Source: Flavobacteriaceae bacterium UBA3078
GTDB taxonomy: Bacteria; Bacteroidota; Bacteroidia; Flavobacteriales; Flavobacteriaceae
Assembly (NCBI GenBank): GCA_002366675.1
Contig: DFBO01000003.1
Coordinates: forward strand, 1 to 34,792
Length of the DNA stretch: 34,792 nt
Direction of reading: 5' to 3'
The translations under genes and the position numbers were made by a program. How positions within the stretch are numbered: the first letter of the stretch is position 1; each line of letters begins with the position of its first letter. Below are positions 6,186-15,219 of the stretch, piece by piece. The notes under the pieces are model-generated. The model searched no databases. It was not told the DNA's origin and saw only the letters and a program-made list of their open reading frames with translations.

Positions 6186-7397
6186 TTATAATTCTAAAGC
6201 TTTCTTAATATCATTGTTCATTAATAATTCTTCAGGGTTTTCAAGAGCTTCTTTAACTGCTACTAAAAATCCAACAGATTCTTTACCATCTATAATTCTA
6301 TGATCGTAAGATAATGCTACATACATAATTGGACGTATTTCAACTTTACCATTTATAGCAACTGGACGTTCAACTATATTATGCATCCCTAAAATACCAC
6401 TTTGAGGTGGATTAATAATTGGTGTAGATAACATACTTCCAAAAACGCCACCATTAGAAATGGTAAAAGTTCCACCTGTCATTTCATCTACAGTAATTTG
6501 GCCGTCTCTAGCTCTAATTGCAAGTCTTTTTACCTCTGCTTCAACACCTCTAAAACTTAAATTTTCTGCGTTTCTTATTACTGGAACCATTAATCCTTTT
6601 GGTCCAGAAACAGCAATTGACACATCCACAAAATCGTAAGAAATCATTTCTTTACCATCTATCATTGAGTTAACAGCTGGATACATTTTTAAAGCTCTTA
6701 CAATAGCTAAAGTAAAGAAAGACATAAAGCCTAAGCCAACGCCATGTTTATTCTTAAAAGTTTCTTTATACTCATTACGTAAGGCAAAAATTGGAGACAT
6801 ATCTACTTCATTAAAAGTAGTTAACATAGCTGTCGTATTTTTAGCTTCTACTAATCTTTCTGCTACTTTACGACGTAACATAGACATTTTACTTCTAGTA
6901 TTACCTCTATTTCCTCCAGTAGGAGTTCCCATTGAAGGCACTGCATTTACTGCATCGTCTTTAGTTACTCTCCCATCTTTTCCTGTTCCAGATATTGCTG
7001 ATGCTTCCATTCCTTTTTCAGCTAAAATCTTCTTAGCTGCTGGACTTGCTGAACCTGTTGCATACGTTTTAGTATCTGCTGCTTTTGGAGTTTCAGTCGC
7101 TTTTGGAGCTTCTGCTTTTCTCTCTTCTTTAGCAGGTGCTGCATCACCTTCTGGTTTTTCTGCACTTGTGTCTATTAAGCAAACTACTGCTCCAACTTCA
7201 ACAGCATCTCCTTCTTCAGCTTTAAGAGTAATGATTCCACTTGCTTCAGCAGGAAGTTCAAGTGTCGCTTTATCGCTATCCACCTCAGCAATCGCTTGAT
7301 CTTTTTCAACATAATCTCCATCTTGCACTAACCAAGTCGCTATTTCTACTTCTGTAATTGATTCTCCTGGTGAAGGAACTTTCATTTCTAAAATCAT
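6186..7397 (-). CDS. odhB: Dihydrolipoyllysine succinyltransferase, E2 of 2-oxoglutarate dehydrogenase
   Basis: Transfers the succinyl group from lipoyl-lysine to CoA in the TCA cycle (also called sucB). The 403-residue protein has one lipoyl domain (1-77) with the lipoylated Lys43 in DSDKAT. An Ala/Pro/Lys-rich linker follows (78-112), then a peripheral subunit-binding domain (about 116-150) and the catalytic domain (about 170-403), with His366 and Asp370 in YDHRIIDG. It is the third gene of odhA - M23 peptidase - odhB, 31 bp after the peptidase gene. The single lipoyl domain and the DHRIIDG motif match E2 of the 2-oxoglutarate complex rather than the pyruvate complex. Confidence 0.95.
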   Translation of the reverse strand: MILEMKVPSPGESITEVEIATWLVQDGDYVEKDQAIAEVDSDKATLELPAEASGIITLKAEEGDAVEVGAVVCLIDTSAEKPEGDAAPAKEERKAEAPKATETPKAADTKTYATGSASPAAKKILAEKGMEASAISGTGKDGRVTKDDAVNAVPSMGTPTGGNRGNTRSKMSMLRRKVAERLVEAKNTTAMLTTFNEVDMSPIFALRNEYKETFKNKHGVGLGFMSFFTLAIVRALKMYPAVNSMIDGKEMISYDFVDVSIAVSGPKGLMVPVIRNAENLSFRGVEAEVKRLAIRARDGQITVDEMTGGTFTISNGGVFGSMLSTPIINPPQSGILGMHNIVERPVAINGKVEIRPIMYVALSYDHRIIDGKESVGFLVAVKEALENPEELLMNNDIKKALEL

Positions 7398-7428
7398 AAT
7401 AATAATTTTATTTGTAAATGTTTTTTTA

Positions 7429-8385
7429 TCAGTGTTTGTTTTTTATAAATTCTCCTTTTACAGGAATACAATCTTGTTTAAATTCGCCATTAACTATTAT
7501 CTTATCAAAAAATAATTTTCCACCTGTTGCAATATTCATATCAATAGTATTTTGTAGGCTTAAATGTAAATGTGGCTCTGTGGTATTACCTGAATTGCCA
7601 CATTGCCCCAGCAACCCTCCTTGTCTAATAAACTGACCTTCTCTTACAGCAATTGAATTTTCTTTTAAGTGTGCAAACAAAATATATTCTTTGTTGCTAG
7701 TTTCTAAAATTACGGTATTTCCAGTAAGTTGCTCTGGATTTAACTCTCCAGGAATATTATCTTTTACTCCTGTAATAACTTTAACTACCATGGCATCACA
7801 TGGAGCTATAACTTCTTTTCCAAAAACAAAATAACTTTCATTTATTTTAGAATCTCCACTAAAAGCAACACCATCTTTTACCATTAAAATATCATAAGCA
7901 TATTGTTGGTTTTCATGTGCCACATGGTAATTCTGTAATTCGTTGGTTCCTCCCCAAAACACAAACCATTCTTCATTAAATGGTAATTTCATTTTAGTCG
8001 TATTTCTTTCAATAACCTTTAAATCTTTTGGTTTGTGATAAATTACTCGCAAACCTCCAATTTTATTATTGCCATCTAAATAAAATGTAATATCTCTAAC
8101 CTCAGAACTAAATGTTGCTTTATAAATATGAGAAACATCTTTTAATTTATTAAATTCAACATTGGATATGCTTCCTAGTTTATTTTTTAAATCAGTAAAA
8201 AATGCAATTGTCTTACTATAAGGTAACGCTTTTTTCATATCGTAATTAAACATGCTATATATAGCTTTATAATTACCTTCATTATAAAAAGATTGAAATT
8301 TTGAAACAACTTTAGTATAATTTTCTTTCTCTTGGGAAAACGAAATAGTTGAAACTAGTAATAATATGAAAACTACTTTTTTCAT
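7429..8385 (-). CDS. Secreted M23-family (LytM-type) metallopeptidase
   Basis: Probable zinc endopeptidase acting on peptidoglycan cross-links, exported through an N-terminal signal peptide (1-17, cleavage after FSQ). Residues about 20-130 resemble the small NTF2-like domain often found before M23 domains. The peptidase domain (about 150-285) has the upstream ligand candidates His157 and Asp165 (in YAYDI), His239 and the HxH motif His272-Leu-His274. The active-site set looks complete. The ATG directly follows the odhA stop codon with no gap, so it is firmly inside the odh operon, an unexpected partner for TCA-cycle enzymes. Confidence 0.88.
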   Translation of the reverse strand: MKKVVFILLLVSTISFSQEKENYTKVVSKFQSFYNEGNYKAIYSMFNYDMKKALPYSKTIAFFTDLKNKLGSISNVEFNKLKDVSHIYKATFSSEVRDITFYLDGNNKIGGLRVIYHKPKDLKVIERNTTKMKLPFNEEWFVFWGGTNELQNYHVAHENQQYAYDILMVKDGVAFSGDSKINESYFVFGKEVIAPCDAMVVKVITGVKDNIPGELNPEQLTGNTVILETSNKEYILFAHLKENSIAVREGQFIRQGGLLGQCGNSGNTTEPHLHLSLQNTIDMNIATGGKLFFDKIIVNGEFKQDCIPVKGEFIKNKH

Positions 8386-11145
8386 TTAAAATTGATTGTT
8401 TTTAGATTTATCGAAAACATAATCTATCACTTCTTTATGACGCTTTTTAGAACGCACAGAACTACCAGCAGCAGGAGCGCCATAAGCTCTACGAGTTGCT
8501 GCTCTAAAGGTTTTTGCTTCATCTAAATGCATTAACATATGGCTATATGCTCCCATATTTCTTGGCTCTTCTTGAGCCCAAACAACATCTGAAGCGTTTT
8601 TATACTTTTTTAAAGTCGCTCTTATTTCACTAATAGGTAAAGGAAATAATTGTTCTATTCTAACTAAAGCAACATCTTTTCTATCTAAATTTTCTTGCTC
8701 TTCTAGCAAATCGTAATAAAACTTTCCTGTAACAAATACTAAGGTTTCTATTTTATCTGCTTTTGCACTTTCATCATCAATTAACATTTGAAAACTACCG
8801 TTTGCAAATTCATCAACAGTAGAAACTACTTTTGGATGACGCAACAAGCTTTTTGGTGTAAAAACGATTAGAGGTTTTCTAAATTTTGCTTTTACTTGTC
8901 TTCTTAATAAATGATACATGTTTGCTGGAGTCGTACAGTCTGTAACGTACATATTATCTTTTGCGCAAAGTTGTAAATAACGCTCCATTCTTGCTGAAGA
9001 ATGCTCAGCACCTTGTCCTTCATAACCATGAGGTAATAACATAACTAACCCATTTTGAAGCTTCCATTTATCTTCTGCTGCAGAAATATATTGATCCAAC
9101 ATAATTTGTGCACCATTACTAAAATCTCCAAACTGAGCTTCCCAAATGGTTAATGTTTTAGGACTCGCCATGGCATATCCATAATCAAAACCTACCACAC
9201 CATATTCTGAAAGCAATGAATTATAGATGAAGAATTTTCCTTGCTTATCACTAATATTATTATGAAGTATTATTTCTTCTTCACTGTCTTCTACTTTTAC
9301 AACAGCATGACGATGAGAGAATGTTCCTCTTTCAACATCTTGCCCAGAAATTCTAACATCGCAACCCTCTTCTAACAAAGTACCATAAGCTAAATGTTCT
9401 GCCATAGCCCAATCTAACCTATCCTCTTTAAACATAGCTTTTCTAGATTCTATTAATCTAGAAATTTTACGAATGAACTTTTTATCTTTTGGTAATGAAG
9501 AAATAACATCTGTAATTTTTGCTAAGCCATCTTTAGAATAAGTTGTATCAATAGGCTTCATCATTTTATCTTCTTCAACAGTTATGTAATTCTCCCATTC
9601 ATTTTGCATAAATGGTGTAATAACTGTTTTATCTTCTTTTCTAGAATCTTCTAACTTTTCTTCTAATGATGCTTTATAGTCTTCTTCTAGTTTTTTAACA
9701 TAACCACTATCAATAATACCTTCAGCAATTAGTTTTTCAGCATAAATATCTCTTGGATTTTTATGTTTAGCAATAGCTTTGTATAATTTTGGTTGGGTAA
9801 AACGTGGCTCATCTCCTTCGTTATGGCCGTATTTTCTATAACCTAATAAATCTATAAATACATCGCGTTTAAACTTCATTCTAAAATGCAAAGCAAATAA
9901 CATTGCATGGACAACAGCCTCAGCATCGTCTGCATTTACATGAAGTACAGGTGAAAGAGTTACTTTTCCAACATCTGTACAATAAGTACTAGATCGAGCA
10001 TCTAAATAATTAGTTGTAAACCCAACTTGGTTATTAACTACAATATGAATAGTCCCATTTGTTTTGTATCCATCCAATTGAGCCATTTGTACGACCTCGT
10101 AAACCAAACCTTGTCCTGCAATTGCGGCATCTCCATGCACTATTATTGGTAAAACTTGCGATGGGTTTTCAGGATATTTATCATCCTGCTTTGCTCTAGT
10201 AATACCTTCTACTACTGCTCCAACGGTCTCCAAATGCGAAGGGTTTGGCGCAATATTTAAATTTATTTTTTTGCCTGAATTAGTTATTCTATCGCTAGTC
10301 CAACCTAAATGATATTTAACGTCTCCATCAAAAACTTTTTGCTCGTAATCTTTTCCGTCAAACTCACTAAAAATATCTTTTGCAGATTTACCGAATATAT
10401 TTGTTAAGGTACTTAAACGACCACGATGTGCCATTCCCATAACAAACTCTTTAACATCATACTCCGAAGCTTTCTCAATTAATGTATCTAAAGCTGGGAT
10501 TAAAGTTTCTCCTCCTTCTAGTGAAAATCTTTTTTGTCCAACATATTTTGTGTGTAAAAAATTCTCAAAAGAAACAGCTTCGTTTAACTTTTTAAGAATG
10601 TATTTTTTTTGTTCTACATCTAAACTTGGCTGGTTATCATTGATATTTAGTTTTTTCTGAATCCATTGTATTTCTTCAGGTTTTCTAATGTACATATATT
10701 CTACTCCAATTGAGCTACAATATATTTTCTCAAGATGATCAATAATTTCTTGAAGAGTTTGCGTGCCAATACCTAGAATTTCTCCGGCACTAAACACTGT
10801 ATTTAAATCTGATTTAGACAAACCAAAATTTTCAATTTCTAAAGTTGGAGCATATTTTCTTCTGTCTCTAACAGGGTTTGTCTTAGTAAACAAATGTCCA
10901 CGAGTTCTATAACCATCTATAAGTTTTATTACTTGAAATTCTTTAGCTAGATTTTCTGAAATGTTTTCGTATGAAACTCCATCTACAAGTTCTTCAACCA
11001 AACCTGTACTTTCAGTACCAAAATCGTAGCCTTGAAAAAAGGCTCTCCAACTTGGCTCAACTGAATCTGGGTTTTGTAAATATTGGTCGTATAAATCAGC
11101 AAAGTACGCTGTATGTGCTGCATTTAAAAATGAAAATTTATCCAT
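8386..11145 (-). CDS. odhA: 2-oxoglutarate dehydrogenase E1 component
   Basis: Thiamine-diphosphate enzyme that decarboxylates 2-oxoglutarate in the TCA cycle (also called sucA). It has the N-terminal E1 segment (YFADLYDQYLQNP, then SWRAFF) that docks to E2, the HRGRL motif and a GDAAIAGQG motif. The C-terminal transketolase-like domain includes LLPHGYEGQGAEHSS. I place the start at the ATG at 11145 (919 residues). The frame could extend to a TTG at 11175, but that adds ten residues unlike the family. The promoter box at 11184-11191 precedes both starts. First gene of the operon. Confidence 0.95.
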   Translation of the reverse strand: MDKFSFLNAAHTAYFADLYDQYLQNPDSVEPSWRAFFQGYDFGTESTGLVEELVDGVSYENISENLAKEFQVIKLIDGYRTRGHLFTKTNPVRDRRKYAPTLEIENFGLSKSDLNTVFSAGEILGIGTQTLQEIIDHLEKIYCSSIGVEYMYIRKPEEIQWIQKKLNINDNQPSLDVEQKKYILKKLNEAVSFENFLHTKYVGQKRFSLEGGETLIPALDTLIEKASEYDVKEFVMGMAHRGRLSTLTNIFGKSAKDIFSEFDGKDYEQKVFDGDVKYHLGWTSDRITNSGKKINLNIAPNPSHLETVGAVVEGITRAKQDDKYPENPSQVLPIIVHGDAAIAGQGLVYEVVQMAQLDGYKTNGTIHIVVNNQVGFTTNYLDARSSTYCTDVGKVTLSPVLHVNADDAEAVVHAMLFALHFRMKFKRDVFIDLLGYRKYGHNEGDEPRFTQPKLYKAIAKHKNPRDIYAEKLIAEGIIDSGYVKKLEEDYKASLEEKLEDSRKEDKTVITPFMQNEWENYITVEEDKMMKPIDTTYSKDGLAKITDVISSLPKDKKFIRKISRLIESRKAMFKEDRLDWAMAEHLAYGTLLEEGCDVRISGQDVERGTFSHRHAVVKVEDSEEEIILHNNISDKQGKFFIYNSLLSEYGVVGFDYGYAMASPKTLTIWEAQFGDFSNGAQIMLDQYISAAEDKWKLQNGLVMLLPHGYEGQGAEHSSARMERYLQLCAKDNMYVTDCTTPANMYHLLRRQVKAKFRKPLIVFTPKSLLRHPKVVSTVDEFANGSFQMLIDDESAKADKIETLVFVTGKFYYDLLEEQENLDRKDVALVRIEQLFPLPISEIRATLKKYKNASDVVWAQEEPRNMGAYSHMLMHLDEAKTFRAATRRAYGAPAAGSSVRSKKRHKEVIDYVFDKSKNNQF

Positions 11146-11183
11146 ATAAAGTATAAAACTAAATAGTTCAAACAAAATTTACA

Positions 11184-11191
11184 CAAAAGTA
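11184..11191 (-). promoter_or_regulatory. -7 promoter element of the odhA operon
   Basis: On the minus strand this reads TACTTTTG, a full match to TAnnTTTG, 38 bp before the odhA ATG at 11145. Confidence 0.55.
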
Positions 11192-11261
11192 CAACTTTTA
11201 GTAAAATTAGATATGGTTTTATTATTTTTATGCAATACCTTTTTAAACGAAAAATAAAAAC

Positions 11262-11801
11262 ATGAAAAAACCTTTCCCAATAAATATGATAAATAAGATT
11301 ATTTTATGTTTAATGTGTTTGTTTTCGTTTGGCTTAAATGCTCAAGAAGTAATAAAACAACCAAACGAATTTTGGAGTCATGTACAATTTGGAGGTGGAA
11401 TTGGTTTAGGCTTTGGAGATGGATATTTTAGTGGAACTCTTGCTCCTAGCGCTATTTATAGATTAAACAACTATGTTGCATTAGGTGTAGGTCTTAGTGG
11501 ATCATATAATACAGAGAAAAATTATTATAAATCTTCAATAATTGGTGGTAGTATTCTAGGGCTTTTTAACCCAATTCCTGAGTTACAGCTCTCCATCGAA
11601 TTTGAAGAAAATAATGTAAATGTTGATTGGGATAGCAGAACTGGCTTAAGGGATGAAAATTATTGGTATCCATCTTTATTTTTAGGCGCTGGTTATAGTA
11701 CTAGAAATGTAACAATGGGGATTAGATATGATGTTTTATATAACAGCTCTAAAAGCACGTATTTAGACCCTTGGATGCCTTTTGTGAGAGTTTATTTCTA
11801 A
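11262..11801 (+). CDS. Small outer-membrane beta-barrel-like protein
   Basis: Unknown function. The 179-residue protein has a signal peptide (either from Met1 or from Met9, ending LNAQ at residue 28). The rest is a Gly/aromatic-rich chain of alternating strands (for example FGGGIGLGFGDGYFSG) that ends in an aromatic residue (VRVYF), as outer-membrane barrels do. It starts divergently from odhA, with a weak -7 box (TATTTTTA, 11223-11230) upstream. As far as I recall, close relatives have been labelled alpha-ketoglutarate decarboxylase because they neighbour odhA. The sequence offers no support for that enzyme activity. Confidence 0.75.
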   Translation: MKKPFPINMINKIILCLMCLFSFGLNAQEVIKQPNEFWSHVQFGGGIGLGFGDGYFSGTLAPSAIYRLNNYVALGVGLSGSYNTEKNYYKSSIIGGSILGLFNPIPELQLSIEFEENNVNVDWDSRTGLRDENYWYPSLFLGAGYSTRNVTMGIRYDVLYNSSKSTYLDPWMPFVRVYF

Positions 11802-12148
11802 GAATATTTATTTTTAAACCATACTTTTTGCCACTCTCGCTGTAGTATTAAAAAAGCAACTTCCTCAGATAATTTTAAAGTGTCACTACCATCTAATTGT
11901 TTGACTTTTTTTTCTGAAACATCTATAATGTATAGCAAATTAAGATAATCCATGAATTTTTCTTGAATCAATTTATAGATAATTTCATGAAGTATTAACT
12001 TTAAACTAGATGGCAATATATTTTCAGCAAAATCTAAATCAATATTCGCATACAAGAAGTCTTTATTTAATTGTTTAATTAAATTGTTATACAATTCTTC
12101 TTTAGTTGCAAAATTAATTAATTCAGTAAAATTAGCTGGTAATTGCAT
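11798..12148 (-). CDS. Conserved small protein following the prenyl synthase
   Basis: I do not recognise this 116-residue protein. It is soluble and mostly helical, with many Leu, Ile, Lys and Glu residues and no signal peptide or cysteine. Its ATG overlaps the stop codon of the prenyl diphosphate synthase gene by one base (TAATG), so the two are translationally coupled and probably functionally linked. Its 3' end overlaps the convergent outer-membrane protein gene by 4 bp. No catalytic motif is visible. Confidence 0.7.
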   Translation of the reverse strand: MQLPANFTELINFATKEELYNNLIKQLNKDFLYANIDLDFAENILPSSLKLILHEIIYKLIQEKFMDYLNLLYIIDVSEKKVKQLDGSDTLKLSEEVAFLILQREWQKVWFKNKYS

Positions 12149-13122
12149 TAAACATTCCTATTCATTAACTGTTCTCCAAAACTTCTTAGTGCTTCTTTAC
12201 TTTCCTGAGAAATGTTTAACTTATTAAGTACTTGGAATGCCATTGAGGTATAATTCTGAATCTCTTTTTTTGTAGCTTCAGCTGAACCACTAGCAAGAAA
12301 AATTTGTTTAGCAGTATTTATTTTTTCAGAATGGTCTTTAGGGTTTAAACTATATAAATGCTTTAGTTCGGTCTCTTCTTCTTGGGCTGAAAATTCGACA
12401 GCTTTTAAATATAAATATGTTTTTTTGTTTTCAATAATATCACCTCCTACTTGCTTACCAAATGTTTTTGGGTCTCCAAATGCATCTAAATAGTCGTCTT
12501 GCAACTGAAAAGCAATTCCTAAATTTTTGCCAAATTCATAAATTAAATCTTGATCTTCTGCTGCTACATTAGCTACTATAGCTCCCATTTTCATAGCAGC
12601 ACCAATTAATACTGCTGTTTTATATTCAATCATTTTTAAATATTCGGGAATAGTGACATCGTCCCTTGTTTCAAAATCGATATCGAACTGCTGTCCTTCG
12701 CATACCTCTAGAGCCGTTTTACTAAATAATCTAGCTAAAGCCTGAAACGTAACTGGATTATAATTTTCAAATAACTGATATGCTAAAATAAGCATCGCAT
12801 CTCCAGATAAGATTCCAGTATTTAAATCCCATTTTTCGTGAACCGTTTCTTTACCTCTACGTAAAGGTGCATCGTCCATAATATCATCATGAACTAATGA
12901 GAAATTATGAAACACTTCAATGCTTAGAGCTGCATCTAATGCTTTTTCATAATCGCAATTAAAAATTTCGGCTGTCATTAATGTTAAAACAGGGCGTAAA
13001 CGCTTACCTCCTAATTTTAAAATATAATTTATTGGATGATAAAGAGAAGTAGGTTCTCTATCTCTTGTAAAAATTTTTAAATAAGAAACAAAAATTTCTT
13101 GATAAAAAGCGACTTGTTGCAT
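12148..13122 (-). CDS. Polyprenyl (probably geranylgeranyl or farnesyl) diphosphate synthase
   Basis: Head-to-tail prenyltransferase that condenses isopentenyl diphosphate with allylic diphosphates in the cytoplasm. From the ATG at 13122 it has 324 residues. The first Asp-rich motif is DDIMDD (79-84), followed by RRGK; GGKRLRP lies near 38-44; the second Asp-rich motif is LQDDYLD. A Phe at the fifth position before the first motif (F-S-L-V-H-DD) favours a short product of C15-C20, by analogy with known chain-length rules. An ATG at 13140 is in frame, but it lies upstream of the -7 box at 13127-13134 and so would not be transcribed from it. Confidence 0.9.
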   Translation of the reverse strand: MQQVAFYQEIFVSYLKIFTRDREPTSLYHPINYILKLGGKRLRPVLTLMTAEIFNCDYEKALDAALSIEVFHNFSLVHDDIMDDAPLRRGKETVHEKWDLNTGILSGDAMLILAYQLFENYNPVTFQALARLFSKTALEVCEGQQFDIDFETRDDVTIPEYLKMIEYKTAVLIGAAMKMGAIVANVAAEDQDLIYEFGKNLGIAFQLQDDYLDAFGDPKTFGKQVGGDIIENKKTYLYLKAVEFSAQEEETELKHLYSLNPKDHSEKINTAKQIFLASGSAEATKKEIQNYTSMAFQVLNKLNISQESKEALRSFGEQLMNRNV

Positions 13123-13126
13123 CAAA

Positions 13127-13134
13127 CAAAAATA
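13127..13134 (-). promoter_or_regulatory. -7 promoter element of the prenyl synthase gene (leaderless)
   Basis: On the minus strand this reads TATTTTTG, a full match to TAnnTTTG, with 4 bp before the ATG at 13122. It decides between the two possible starts. Confidence 0.6.
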
Positions 13135-13195
13135 ATGCAATTAAAGATACTTATGCAACAAGTTTTAGTGAATATTAATAAAATGTTAAAACTTT

Positions 13196-13223
13196 GGAAA
13201 CTTTCTAGGTTTTTAAAGTTTCC
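13196..13223. promoter_or_regulatory. Inverted-repeat operator candidate upstream of tetR
   Basis: Perfect 9-bp arms GGAAACTTT (13196-13204) and AAAGTTTCC (13215-13223) are separated by 10 bp. The inner heptamer AAACTTT also occurs as a direct repeat at 13189-13195. The site lies 22 bp before the tetR start and just upstream of a possible -7 box (TAGTTTCG, 13229-13236). This is where a TetR-family repressor of its own efflux operon would bind. Confidence 0.6.
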
Positions 13224-13245
13224 TATTGTAGTTTCGCAGTCTTTT

Positions 13246-13854
13246 ATGAAAGATAAAATTATATATAATGCCAGTAAATTGTTTATTACCTATGGTTTTA
13301 AAAGTGTTACCATGGATGACATTGCAAATCATTTAGGCATATCGAAAAAAACCATTTATCAGCATTTTGAAAATAAAACAAAATTGGTAGAAGCCACTAC
13401 TATGCACTTGTTTGAGATAATATCGCATAAAATTGATTGCATTTGTGAACTTAAAAAAAATCCTATTGAGGAGCTTTATAATATAAAAAGTTTTGTCATG
13501 TTGCACCTCAAAGACGAAAAGTCGTCACCACAATATCAATTAAAAAAATATTATCCTAAAATATCTGCAACTTTAAAAAAGAAACAGTTTGAAGTTATGC
13601 AAGAATGTGTTACAGAAAATTTGGATAGAGGTGTGAAAAACAAAATATATAGGTCAGAGATTAACATAGAATTTATTTCAAGAATTTATTTTAACAGCAT
13701 GATCTCAATAAAAGATCAAGATTTATTTCCATTGACTAATTTTTCAATGAATATGCTCATGGATAATTTTTTAGAGTATCATTTAAGGGGTATTTGTACT
13801 CCAAGTGGAGTAGACATTTTGACTAAAATCATCAACAAAAATCAAAAAAAATAA
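13246..13854 (+). CDS. TetR-family transcriptional regulator of the efflux operon
   Basis: Probable repressor of the downstream TolC-MFP-RND pump. From the ATG at 13246 it has 202 residues. The N-terminal helix-turn-helix (about 4-50) shows the family pattern VTMDDIANHLGISKKTIYQHF. The C-terminal ligand domain (about 55-200) is variable and gives no hint of the inducer. The frame stays open upstream to a TTG at 13099, but those 49 residues do not look like a TetR protein and overlap the divergent prenyl-synthase promoter. The TolC-like gene begins 2 bp after its stop. The inverted repeat at 13196-13223 is the likely operator. Confidence 0.9.
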   Translation: MKDKIIYNASKLFITYGFKSVTMDDIANHLGISKKTIYQHFENKTKLVEATTMHLFEIISHKIDCICELKKNPIEELYNIKSFVMLHLKDEKSSPQYQLKKYYPKISATLKKKQFEVMQECVTENLDRGVKNKIYRSEINIEFISRIYFNSMISIKDQDLFPLTNFSMNMLMDNFLEYHLRGICTPSGVDILTKIINKNQKK

Positions 13855-13856
13855 TA

Positions 13857-15200
13857 ATGAAAAACAAACTAATATTACTATTTAGTTTAGCACTTTCTTT
13901 TTCTATATATTCTCAAGAAAACAATCAGAGTTTTAGCTTGGAAGAAGCTATAAATTTTGCATTAGAAAATAATAGATCTGTAAAAAATGCTGTTAGAGGC
14001 ATTGAAGCTGCAGAAAAACAAAAATGGGAAACAACAGCTACAGGATTACCACAAATTAATGGTGGAATAGATTATCAAAACTGGCTTAAACAACAGGTTT
14101 CTTTACTTCCAGCAGAAATTACTGGAGGTGATCCTGGAACGTTTGTCCCAGTCACATTCAGTCCTAAACAAAGTGCCAACGCAACTGCTACTCTAAATCA
14201 ATTATTATTTGACGGATCTTATATAGTAGGTTTACAATCTGCAAAAGTATATTTAGAAATTTCTGAGATTGCCAAGACAAAAACAGATTTAGAAGTCCGT
14301 CAAGCAGTAATTAATGCCTATGGAAATGTTTTGTTAACTGAAGAAAATTTACTGATTGTAAACAAAAACATAGAAGTGCTTCAAAAAAACCTCAACGAAA
14401 CTACTAAAATTTATGAAAATGGACTCGCTGAAGAAGAAAGCGTTGAGCAATTACAAATAACATTAACCAGTTTAGAAAATTACCAAAACAACGTTACTCG
14501 TCTTAAAGAATTAGCTTATAAAATGTTCAACATTACCTTAGGGATTGACTTAAATGAAAACACACTTTTAACTGATAATCTTGAAACACTAACGCTTCAA
14601 AACATTTCGTTAGAATTACTAGAAGCAGATGAAAATATTGACAATAGTATCGATTATCAAATTGCAAAAAATCAAGAAGTATCCAAAGAGCTCCTTTTAA
14701 AATTAGAGAAGAGCACTTTTCTACCAAGTCTTAGTGCTTTTGTAAATGCTGGCTATAGTGGCTTTGGAGAAAAGTTTGAGTTTACAACTAGTAATCAAGA
14801 ATGGTATGGCTCTTCGCTTTTAGGTGTTAGTATGTCTATTCCAATCTTTAGTTCTGGAATGCGAAGTGCTGCAACCCAACGTGCAAAAATAGATTTAGAA
14901 ATTGCACAAGAAGAATTAACAGAGACAGAACAACAATTAAAATTTCAAATAGCTAATGCGAAAAGTAATTACCGTTTTGCAATTGAAGAATACGAAAATA
15001 AACGCCAAAACTTAAATCTTGCTGAACGCATTGAACAAAAAAACGAAACCAAGTTTTTTGAAGGTATTGCCTCTAGTTTTGACTTGAGACAGGCGCAAGG
15101 ACAATTATATACTGCCCAACAAGAATACTTGCAATCCATGTTTGACGTAATTGCTAAAAAAGCAGAATTAGAAACGATTTTAAACACAGTAAATTTTTAA
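13857..15200 (+). CDS. TolC-family outer-membrane efflux protein
   Basis: Outer-membrane channel of a tripartite RND efflux system. The 447 residues include a signal peptide (1-19, cleavage near IYSQ) and the two helical repeats of the OEP family, each rich in Gln, Glu, Asn and Ala (about 30-220 and 255-445). The segments YGNVLLTEENL and SFDLRQAQGQLYTAQQEYLQ are typical family sequence. It follows tetR directly, and the membrane fusion gene starts 19 bp later. The substrate is unknown. Confidence 0.9.
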   Translation: MKNKLILLFSLALSFSIYSQENNQSFSLEEAINFALENNRSVKNAVRGIEAAEKQKWETTATGLPQINGGIDYQNWLKQQVSLLPAEITGGDPGTFVPVTFSPKQSANATATLNQLLFDGSYIVGLQSAKVYLEISEIAKTKTDLEVRQAVINAYGNVLLTEENLLIVNKNIEVLQKNLNETTKIYENGLAEEESVEQLQITLTSLENYQNNVTRLKELAYKMFNITLGIDLNENTLLTDNLETLTLQNISLELLEADENIDNSIDYQIAKNQEVSKELLLKLEKSTFLPSLSAFVNAGYSGFGEKFEFTTSNQEWYGSSLLGVSMSIPIFSSGMRSAATQRAKIDLEIAQEELTETEQQLKFQIANAKSNYRFAIEEYENKRQNLNLAERIEQKNETKFFEGIASSFDLRQAQGQLYTAQQEYLQSMFDVIAKKAELETILNTVNF

Positions 15201-15219
15201 GCCAATCAAAAATATACAA

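Noticed and set aside
11146..11175. Ten-residue N-terminal extension of odhA from a TTG at 11175
   Set aside because: TTG is a weak start, the added residues are hydrophobic and unlike E1 proteins, and the ATG at 11145 begins the conserved N-terminal E2-docking segment.
13099..13245. Longer TetR reading frame starting upstream at a TTG
   Set aside because: The extra 49 residues do not resemble the family, would cover the operator-like repeat and the divergent promoter, and the ATG at 13246 gives a normal TetR length.
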